A DNA stretch of 7,407 nt from Candidatus Sigynarchaeota archaeon. GTDB taxonomy: Archaea > Asgardarchaeota > Jordarchaeia > Jordarchaeales > Jordarchaeaceae. The notes below the pieces were generated by a model, which ran no database searches, was not told the DNA's origin, and was given only the letters and a program-made list of their open reading frames with translations. This document shows positions 1-4,743 of the stretch, piece by piece. Location of the stretch: assembly GCA_030587505.1 (NCBI GenBank), contig JAUQYY010000050.1, positions 1-7,407 of the forward strand. Reading direction: 5' to 3'. Position 1 is the stretch's first letter, and each line of letters starts with the position of its first letter. Made by a program: the position numbers and the translations under genes.

Positions 1-25
1 ATGATAATTTTAACGATTAACGATT

Positions 26-31
26 GAGGTG
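26..31 (+). promoter_or_regulatory. Shine-Dalgarno site of the coiled-coil winged-helix gene
   Basis: GAGGTG lies 8 bases before the ATG at 40 and matches the archaeal anti-SD sequence. It is preceded by a short tandem direct repeat, TAACGAT twice at about 11-24, of unknown meaning. An upstream open frame on the plus strand could end at the TGA at 25-27, but too little is visible to call a gene. Confidence 0.6.
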
Positions 32-39
32 TCATCCAA

Positions 40-678
40 ATGTCACTGACCGAGAGCCAAAAGAAGGTTTTGGAACGATTGAACAACCAAGTTCAAGAAC
101 TAAGCGACCAACTAAGGAAAAAAGAAGAAGAAATAGAGGAAAAGGACCGTAAAATAAGCGAACTTCAAAGCAGGATAGACGAAGAAACAAAGATGAAAGA
201 AGAACTTAAATCGAAGATAGAGGAAAAAACACGCCTCCTAGACGAAAAAGAAAAGGAAATTGACGAGCTCAAAAACGGTATCCGGGAACTAGAAGAGAAA
301 AACAAAGAACTGGAAGAGAAAATCAAGCAGCTGGGTAACTGGGATGAAAAAAGAGTAGAAGAACTACGAGTCAAGGCTGAGAGACTGAGAAAGTTTGAAG
401 AAATACTATCCGACAGGGAAATGAAAATCAAAGAACTGGAATCCAAACTAAACCACTTCGAAGAAAGAGAAAAAAGAACGAGAGAAATCTTTGAAAGAGA
501 CCCGAAATACAAAATCTTCTTCATCATAAGAGACTCTGGCAGCAGAACCTTCGAGGAGCTCAGCAAAACACTCGGAATCACAATGGTCCAGCTCAAGACC
601 TATATCTCAGACCTAAAATCTCAAGGACTTATCGAAATAAAAGAAGAAAACGTCGAAATAGCTCCCGACTTTAAATAA
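40..678 (+). CDS. Coiled-coil protein with C-terminal winged-helix domain
   Basis: I do not recognise a named family. Seen in the sequence: 212 residues, extremely rich in Glu and Lys. Heptad-like helix runs from about residue 8 to 97, breaks at the Gly-Asn-Trp around 99-101, and resumes from about 105 to 150. From about 152 to 208 the character changes to a compact domain: a helix with KIFFIIRDSG, a helix-turn-helix-like stretch (FEELSKTLGI, then MVQLKTYISDLKSQGLI), and a short strand pair (IEIKEENVEIA). This is the pattern of a winged helix-turn-helix. There is no signal peptide or membrane segment, so it should be cytoplasmic. The ATG is preceded by GAGGTG at 26-31 with 8 bases of spacing, which supports this start. 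Inference: a dimeric DNA-binding or scaffold protein that uses the coiled coil for self-association. Its target is unknown. SMC/Rad50-like database hits would probably be compositional artefacts of the coiled coil. Confidence 0.85.
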   Translation: MSLTESQKKVLERLNNQVQELSDQLRKKEEEIEEKDRKISELQSRIDEETKMKEELKSKIEEKTRLLDEKEKEIDELKNGIRELEEKNKELEEKIKQLGNWDEKRVEELRVKAERLRKFEEILSDREMKIKELESKLNHFEEREKRTREIFERDPKYKIFFIIRDSGSRTFEELSKTLGITMVQLKTYISDLKSQGLIEIKEENVEIAPDFK

Positions 679-694
679 AAACCAACGTTTCTTT

Positions 695-719
695 AAAAAA
701 CCTCTGACACGTGCTGTCA
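695..719 (-). terminator. Hairpin plus U-run terminator for the PAC2-side transcript
   Basis: On the minus strand, a 5-bp stem TGACA/TGTCA (plus-strand 705-709 with 715-719, 5-base loop) is followed 4 bases later by six T residues (A run at 695-700 on the plus strand). It lies about 207 bases past the PAC2-family stop codon. The short stem alone would be weak, but archaeal termination mostly needs the U tract. If it is the real terminator, the transcript has a long 3' untranslated region or includes a small RNA. Confidence 0.45.
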
Positions 720-787
720 CTGCCTAATGGTAGCGGCACTCTCTTTCTTCATCCCCTTCATATATTGGGAAAATGAGTCGTTCGAAT

Positions 788-925
788 ACTCAACACTCTA
801 CAGACTGCGCATCAACCACACGCGCCCCTCGGGTCCCTCTTACTGTCAGTGCTTTATCGTCATTGCGGGATGTGCGTGACTCAAAAAATCGGAACCGTTG
901 GAGGTTGCATGGGACCGAGGGAGAA
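788..925. other. GC-rich intergenic stretch with imperfect inverted repeat; possible structured RNA
   Basis: This part of the 247-base gap between convergent genes is visibly richer in G and C than the A-rich gene at 40-678. It contains an imperfect inverted repeat: CCCTCGGGTCCC at 826-837 can pair with GGGACCGAGGG at 911-921, giving 11 pairs with one bulged base across a loop of about 73 bases. Shorter potential stems (GCGC/GCGC near 807-824; AACC/GGTT near 894-906) lie around or inside it. A TATA-like CATATAT at 759-765 would place a plus-strand start near 788. Reading frames across it encode nothing recognisable. The strand is undecided: a plus-strand RNA from the 759 box or the 3' untranslated region of the minus-strand PAC2 transcript would both fit. 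No known RNA family was recognised. Confidence 0.3.
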
Positions 926-1762
926 TCACGTGTAGTAAGAGTCTATCTCGTCTGGACCTGTTCGCGTCTCTGGAATCCTAACCTGTTCTGTGGGTAGCCT
1001 CAATTTTAGCTTCTCTATTTCTTTTTCCAACTTTTCACTGTACGCGTCTAGAATCCCTGTGTCTATACCAAAATCGTACCGCGTATTTAAAACCTCAACA
1101 AGCGCCTTCGATGAGCGTGGATTGAAACTGATTCGGGACAATCCCTCGGCGAGAAGGGAAACTCCCTTCATATCATAGTAAGATGCCAGGAGAGGCATTA
1201 TCCCATTTAACCCTGAGATCCTACCATCTCTTAACGGAACTACGTTAGCTATGTTCTCGAAATCCTTTAGCACCTTCTTACTTGTTGCAGACACGTACAC
1301 CTTGGGATTCCTAACATAATTGTTCGTTCCAAAACAACCTAGGGAGACGAGCTCCCTTACCCCCATATCCTTCAGATTCTTCAAGAGTACGTGCGCGATA
1401 AGATTACTGCCCAAAGGTGTCAACGGCTGGGTGAACGAACATGAGAAAAGAACATCCCTACTACCTTTAGGCCTACGCCAGAGATAGACTATAACCGAAA
1501 AAATGTTAGCCCAATCCGTAAAAACGCCATCCTCCACAAATGCCACACTCGGCATGTCTAAATTAATAACCTCAAACAACAAATGAGCCTTCACTTCGGT
1601 CAGCATGTGTCGAACCGCGATAAGGCCTATGTTGCCGATTCCAGCGTATCCTTGGATAAAGATTGGGTCTTCTAGGTCAAGTTTTTTGAGGTCCGTGCCA
1701 CGTTTGTAGAGTTTAACTTTTATAATGTCTCCGAGGTCCCAGCTTATTTCGTTCGGCTTCAA
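926..1762 (-). CDS. PAC2-family protein (proteasome assembly chaperone-like, COG2047 type)
   Basis: The 278-residue protein has the hallmarks of the archaeal PAC2 family. A glycine-rich motif near the N terminus (GYAGIGNIGLIAVRHML, residues 39-55) follows a short strand. A central alternating strand/helix core includes LVSLGCFGTNN (138-148). The second glycine motif is ISGLNGIMPLLA (182-193), with LLAEGLSRISFNPRSS after it. Residues 240-256 form a charged helix typical of the family's C-terminal end. Eukaryotic PAC2 helps build the 20S proteasome alpha ring, and some archaeal relatives (PbaA/PbaB) bind proteasome particles. Whether this copy does so is inference. The start is TTG at 1762, chosen because GGGTGAG sits just upstream on the minus strand with about 6 bases of spacing; no in-frame ATG is better placed. 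It follows cofE on the same strand after 98 bases with no U run between them, so cotranscription is likely. Confidence 0.88.
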   Translation of the reverse strand: MKPNEISWDLGDIIKVKLYKRGTDLKKLDLEDPIFIQGYAGIGNIGLIAVRHMLTEVKAHLLFEVINLDMPSVAFVEDGVFTDWANIFSVIVYLWRRPKGSRDVLFSCSFTQPLTPLGSNLIAHVLLKNLKDMGVRELVSLGCFGTNNYVRNPKVYVSATSKKVLKDFENIANVVPLRDGRISGLNGIMPLLASYYDMKGVSLLAEGLSRISFNPRSSKALVEVLNTRYDFGIDTGILDAYSEKLEKEIEKLKLRLPTEQVRIPETRTGPDEIDSYYT

Positions 1763-1860
1763 GAGTACTCACCCTTCTTATTTTTAGTTAACATTAGATA
1801 GAGAACGAATTTCAATCTTTCCCCCTCTTTTGGTTACTACTTTTCAGAGGACTCGACTTT

Positions 1861-2673
1861 CTAATCCCTTTGCGAAGCTGTGTAGCTTACTTTTTTAATT
1901 GCGGTGGCTTGTTTGAAAAGAGTTCCGAAGTACATGCATTCTTCGCGTGGGATGATCATTTGGGATTCGTCCACGTATTCTTCCGTTGTTTCTGTGGGCG
2001 CGCCTTTAACGATTACCACCGGTGTTTGTTCGTTTCCCTCTCCCATCAGTATTTCGGCGGCGCACGCGAGGTTGTCTGCTACTGCTTTTCTTGTGATTCT
2101 GAGGGGTTTTCCATAGATGTCCTTTCTTCCCCGCTCGTCTATGACTGGTTTGATTCCCGCCACGCCGAGAGCGAATCCTGTGGTTCCCAGCCTCAGTGGC
2201 TGTGTTCTGCTGTCTGCGATAATGACGCCTACCCTGCGCCCGGTTTTTTGGTGGATTTCGTTTCTGATCCTGTGGGCGCTTTTTGTGGAGTTTTCTGGGA
2301 GGAGTATCGCGCAGCCTTCTGGTACATTTGAACTGTCGATGCCTGCGTTGGCCTGAAGGATGTTATTCTTTAGAGTGAGCAGTGCTCTGAATACTCCCCC
2401 GTAGATTACTTCTGATTCTCTGATCACGAGTTCGACGAATTCGGGTTCTAGCTCTGTTTTTTTGGCGATTCTATGGGCTTTCTCTGAGGGTTTGACGTTT
2501 TCAAGCTTGGTCATCCTGCCTTCCACGCGGGCTACCGCTTTGGAAGCGATGACGATAACATCTCCGTCTTCGAGTGGAATATTTTGTTTTTCGCTTTCTT
2601 CTATGATTATGGAAACTAGGTTGTCGCCTTCCACAAGAATTTTTGTACGCAGCGGGTGGAGCGTCATGGCCAT
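1861..2673 (-). CDS. cofE: Coenzyme F420-0:L-glutamate ligase
   Basis: CofE adds glutamates to F420-0 with GTP and divalent metals, forming the gamma-linked tail of coenzyme F420 in the cytoplasm. The 270-residue protein is close to the usual archaeal length of about 250. Visible family signatures: VIASKAVARVEG (41-52), the metal-site region NAGIDSSNVPEG (109-120, with Asp113), ADSRTQPLRLGTTG (153-166, with Asp154-Ser155), GRKDIYGKPL (182-191), AVADNLACAAEILMGEG (197-213) and PVVIVKG (218-224). The ADSRTQPLRLG segment differs from the DTxGRxxRxG pattern I recall for characterised CofE, so a paralogous activity cannot be excluded. The start is ATG at 2673, preceded on the minus strand by AAGGAGATGA with 8 bases between GGAG and the ATG. 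It is divergent from the DHPS-like gene and probably heads a unit with the PAC2-family gene. Confidence 0.87.
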   Translation of the reverse strand: MAMTLHPLRTKILVEGDNLVSIIIEESEKQNIPLEDGDVIVIASKAVARVEGRMTKLENVKPSEKAHRIAKKTELEPEFVELVIRESEVIYGGVFRALLTLKNNILQANAGIDSSNVPEGCAILLPENSTKSAHRIRNEIHQKTGRRVGVIIADSRTQPLRLGTTGFALGVAGIKPVIDERGRKDIYGKPLRITRKAVADNLACAAEILMGEGNEQTPVVIVKGAPTETTEEYVDESQMIIPREECMYFGTLFKQATAIKKVSYTASQRD

Positions 2674-2757
2674 ATTTTCATCTCCTTTTTGGCTATGAAT
2701 AAAAATAAGAGGGGGTATTAAATCTGTTTATCCTCAAACAGGTTTGGAGGAAACTCA
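2674..2757. promoter_or_regulatory. Divergent promoter region between cofE and the DHPS-like gene
   Basis: The 84-base spacer carries SD sites for both genes: GGAG on the minus strand at 2682-2685 for cofE, and GGAGG at 2746-2750 for the plus-strand gene. The AT-rich core TATTAAAT at 2716-2723 reads as a TATA-like element in both directions (ATTTAATA on the minus strand). It would place starts near 2745 (plus) and near 2692 (minus), giving very short leaders. A second candidate for the minus strand is CTTATTTTTATTC over 2697-2709. No operator palindrome is obvious. Element assignments are inference from spacing. Confidence 0.5.
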
Positions 2758-3963
2758 TTGGAAGTAGCGGATTTCGGAAGTCTCAAAATCGGCGATGGAT
2801 ACCCTGTTAGAATATTCGCGGTGCTCAACGTTAGTCCCGAATCGTTCTATAAGGGGTCTGTTCGCACTATCCCCCAAGAGATAGGAGAGTATGCACTCAA
2901 ACTTGTCGAGGAGGGCGTAGACTATATTGACCTCGGGGCTGCGTCAACCGCGCCACCTACGATTTACCGTACAGAGTATGTTTCGGAGGAGGTGGAACTT
3001 GAGCGAGTCATCGAGGCTGTAAAGGCTATAAGAGATGTCACAGACTTCCCAATCTCTATAGACACGCAAAGGTCAAGAGTTGCGGAAGCGGCTCTCAGCA
3101 GGGGCGCCAACGCAGTTAACGATGTTAGCGGCTTCAAAACAGACCCCAATCTACCCAAAGTAGTTGCGGATTACGACGCCCCAGTGATACTCATGGCAGC
3201 TAGAGAAAAGCCGGGTGACCCTGAGAAAATCGGTGAGATTAGGGAAGCCCTAAAGGAGAGCATTCGAATCGCAGAAGAGGCGGGAGTGGACACCAAGAAA
3301 ATTGTAATAGATCCGGGGGTCGGCTTCGGGAAACCGTACGAATGCGACCTGGCCATGATAAGAGACCTAGGTCGGCTCAAAACCCTAAGGAAGCCAATAC
3401 TGATTGGGGTGTCCCGAAAATCCTTCATTGGGCGGGTGCTTGGTCTGGAGAACCCCGAGGACAGGTTGAATGGTTCCCTAGCGGCAACCGCCATAGCCGT
3501 CTTTAACGGAGCCAACGCCGTTCGAACTCATGACATTAAACAGACAAAGGAGGCTGTCAGGGTGGCTGAGGCGATAGCCGAAAAAACAAGAATCGTGGAA
3601 AGAAACCCCTACAGTGCGGTTGAGCTAAACTTTCTCAAGGAACCGGACGACGGTGGCGACGTTATGGAGACCATCGGCGTCAGTGAACTGGGAATCCAAA
3701 TGATGAAAGAAAAGACCACTAACCATAACATACTCATTAGCAACCTCAGCGCACCAGCGGCACTTTCGCTCAAACAGCACATGTTATCCGTCGGCGGTGA
3801 TGTGGCGATGCCCGCGGGTGTAATCGACTTCACAATAGAAAGGTGCACAGTTTTACTGATGGGAACCACCAAACAGATTAAAGAAATTGTACCAAAACTG
3901 AAAATCAATTTTTTCGATCTTCCAGAAATAGCGGATATCCTGCTTGACCTGATACAGGACTAA
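2758..3963 (+). CDS. folP: Dihydropteroate synthase-like protein with C-terminal extension domain
   Basis: This is a pterin-binding TIM barrel that joins a hydroxymethyl-dihydropterin diphosphate to an arylamine. Motifs in order: AVLNVSPESF (21-30, Asn24), YIDLGAASTAP (56-66, Asp58), SIDT (100-103), NDVSG (121-125), DPGVGFGK (185-192), GVSRKS (217-222) and RTHD (256-259). The barrel ends near 285. Residues from about 286 to 401 form an extra domain (SELGIQMM, LKQHMLSVGGDVAMPAG, VLLMGTTKQIKEIVPKL) that I recall from clostridial-type DHPS proteins. Loop 2 reads GAASTAP, whereas the E. coli enzyme has GGESTRP, so the arylamine may not be p-aminobenzoate; in methanogens the equivalent step makes methanopterin precursors. 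Which pterin is made here is inference. The start is TTG at 2758, supported by GGAGG seven bases upstream. Divergent from cofE. Confidence 0.87.
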   Translation: MEVADFGSLKIGDGYPVRIFAVLNVSPESFYKGSVRTIPQEIGEYALKLVEEGVDYIDLGAASTAPPTIYRTEYVSEEVELERVIEAVKAIRDVTDFPISIDTQRSRVAEAALSRGANAVNDVSGFKTDPNLPKVVADYDAPVILMAAREKPGDPEKIGEIREALKESIRIAEEAGVDTKKIVIDPGVGFGKPYECDLAMIRDLGRLKTLRKPILIGVSRKSFIGRVLGLENPEDRLNGSLAATAIAVFNGANAVRTHDIKQTKEAVRVAEAIAEKTRIVERNPYSAVELNFLKEPDDGGDVMETIGVSELGIQMMKEKTTNHNILISNLSAPAALSLKQHMLSVGGDVAMPAGVIDFTIERCTVLLMGTTKQIKEIVPKLKINFFDLPEIADILLDLIQD

Positions 3964-3989
3964 TGATACACCTCCTCCCATAAATAATT

Positions 3990-4031
3990 ATTTTCTCTTA
4001 ATCTTTTTGTGGTAAAATTCTGTGATTTTTT
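3990..4031 (+). terminator. T-rich terminator region of the DHPS-like gene
   Basis: Three T tracts (TATTTTCTC around 3989-3996, CTTTTTG around 4003-4009, ATTTTTTC around 4025-4032) follow the TAA at 3961-3963 within about 70 bases. There is no clear preceding stem. This matches the U-tract-driven termination known in archaea. Confidence 0.5.
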
Positions 4032-4040
4032 CTGTGGCTT

Positions 4041-4070
4041 CCCTAAAGGATTTCACATGAATCCTTAGGG
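4041..4070. repeat. Imperfect inverted repeat between convergent genes
   Basis: CCCTAAAGGATT (4041-4052) pairs with AATCCTTAGGG (4060-4070): 11 base pairs with one bulged A and a 7-base loop. It lies in the gap between the convergent DHPS-like and longin-like genes, 11 bases from the stop of the latter. No T run directly follows on either strand, so it is not a standard intrinsic terminator. It may act as a 3'-end stabilising stem for either transcript. Confidence 0.6.
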
Positions 4071-4081
4071 AGTTGATCAAA

Positions 4082-4579
4082 TCATAAGTCTAAAAAATCT
4101 AAATCTATATCCATTGTCTGTATTGAACTGATTTTCTTTTTAACGTTATCAAAGAATTTCCTCACCTCCGAGAAGTCCAAAAGACCCGTTTCTCCGGAGT
4201 TCCCAACGATCTCGTCTAATACGGGAATAAAGTCGCTTGCCACACTCTCATCCCCAACCCAGTCATCGAGCTGCCCGTATCTCTCAATAAATTCTTCCTT
4301 TATTTTAAGAAGAACATCTCTTATTTTATCACCGTTGTCACTATAGGCAACGAAAATCAAATTCTCGGAGGGTATCGCAACAAACTGTTTATCCCCCAGC
4401 ACGATCATATCAAACTCTTCTCCGCTAATGTCTCTGCTGAATGATGAGATTGTACTCAGAAACCCCGTAATAAGGGCTTCATCGTACTCCAAACCACCAT
4501 ACTTACGGTGAAGAACACACAAACCGTTCCTAGTCAAAATGTACACATTATATATCAAAGTTGCCGCTTCTCCAAACAC
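4082..4579 (-). CDS. Longin/roadblock-like small protein
   Basis: With the start I prefer, the protein has 165 residues. The fold pattern is that of a longin or roadblock domain: a first hairpin with IYNVYILTRNG and LCVLHRKYGG (about 9-29), a helix EYDEALITGFLSTISSFSRD (about 31-50), three strands EFDMIVLGDKQFVAIPSENLIFVAYSD (about 55-81), then a helix KIRDVLLKIKEEFIERYG (about 85-102). An acidic tail ends in DIDLDFLDL. Such domains in archaea and eukaryotes bind or regulate small GTPases or act as assembly platforms; no GTPase gene is in this window, so the partner is unknown. Start choice: the longest frame begins at ATG 4672 but has no SD site, and its extra N-terminal stretch does not fit the domain. 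GTG at 4579 has GGAG with 7 bases of spacing (4587-4590). TTG at 4558 (158 residues, GGAG at 4570-4573, 11-base gap) is an alternative. Confidence 0.75.
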   Translation of the reverse strand: MFGEAATLIYNVYILTRNGLCVLHRKYGGLEYDEALITGFLSTISSFSRDISGEEFDMIVLGDKQFVAIPSENLIFVAYSDNGDKIRDVLLKIKEEFIERYGQLDDWVGDESVASDFIPVLDEIVGNSGETGLLDFSEVRKFFDNVKKKISSIQTMDIDLDFLDL

Positions 4580-4586
4580 CTGTTTT

Positions 4587-4629
4587 CTCCGCTTAAAGGG
4601 ATATTTTGATATTAAGACGAATAAAAATT
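4587..4629 (-). promoter_or_regulatory. Likely promoter and SD site of the longin-like gene
   Basis: On the minus strand an AT-rich stretch (ATTTTTATTC over about 4620-4629, then TTAATATCAAAATAT over 4601-4615) is followed by GGAG at 4587-4590, seven bases before GTG 4579. A TATA box near 4625 would start transcription near 4598. This spacing argues that the coding region begins inside the longest open frame and not at 4672. Confidence 0.4.
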
Positions 4630-4703
4630 TTCCTCGGCTGATAAAATAAGTCTTTGACTCCCCTTTAATCATCAGTTTCGTGGCAGCTCGTTTTAGTTAG
4701 GAG

Positions 4704-4721
4704 AAATAAAATTTGAAAAAA
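4704..4721 (-). terminator. U-tract terminator of the metallophosphoesterase gene
   Basis: On the minus strand, T6 followed by CAAATTTTATTT begins about 22 bases past the TAA stop at 4744-4746 (A runs at 4716-4721 and 4704-4710 on the plus strand). No strong stem precedes it. It would separate this gene from the longin-like gene downstream on the same strand. Confidence 0.5.
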
Positions 4722-4743
4722 TGTTTTGGTACTAAGAGGTTTG

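Noticed and set aside
165..596. Minus-strand reading frame of 143 codons opposite the coiled-coil gene
   Set aside because: The Ser/Leu/Phe-rich product is the expected antisense of Glu/Lys-rich coiled-coil codons; it has no SD site.
718..800. tRNA-like pieces: a D-arm-like TAATGGTAG near 725-733 and a T-loop-like GTTCGAAT near 780-786
   Set aside because: The bases flanking TTCGAAT do not pair at the positions needed for a T stem, the D stem is imperfect, and no anticodon or acceptor stem can be drawn between or around them, even allowing an intron.
840..880. C/D-box sRNA on the minus strand (AATGACGA followed by CTGA)
   Set aside because: A degenerate C box and one CTGA are present, but no second C'/D pair or flanking closing stem is visible, so chance is the simpler explanation.
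773..997. Plus-strand reading frame of 74 codons
   Set aside because: It has no SD site, lies only a few bases behind the TATA-like box, runs into the 3' end of the PAC2 gene on the other strand, and gives a low-complexity Ser/Arg/Thr product with no recognisable domain.
4580..4672. N-terminal extension of the longin-like gene from ATG 4672
   Set aside because: There is no SD before the ATG, the extra residues are basic/hydrophobic and outside the domain, and a promoter-like stretch and a well-spaced SD occur inside it.
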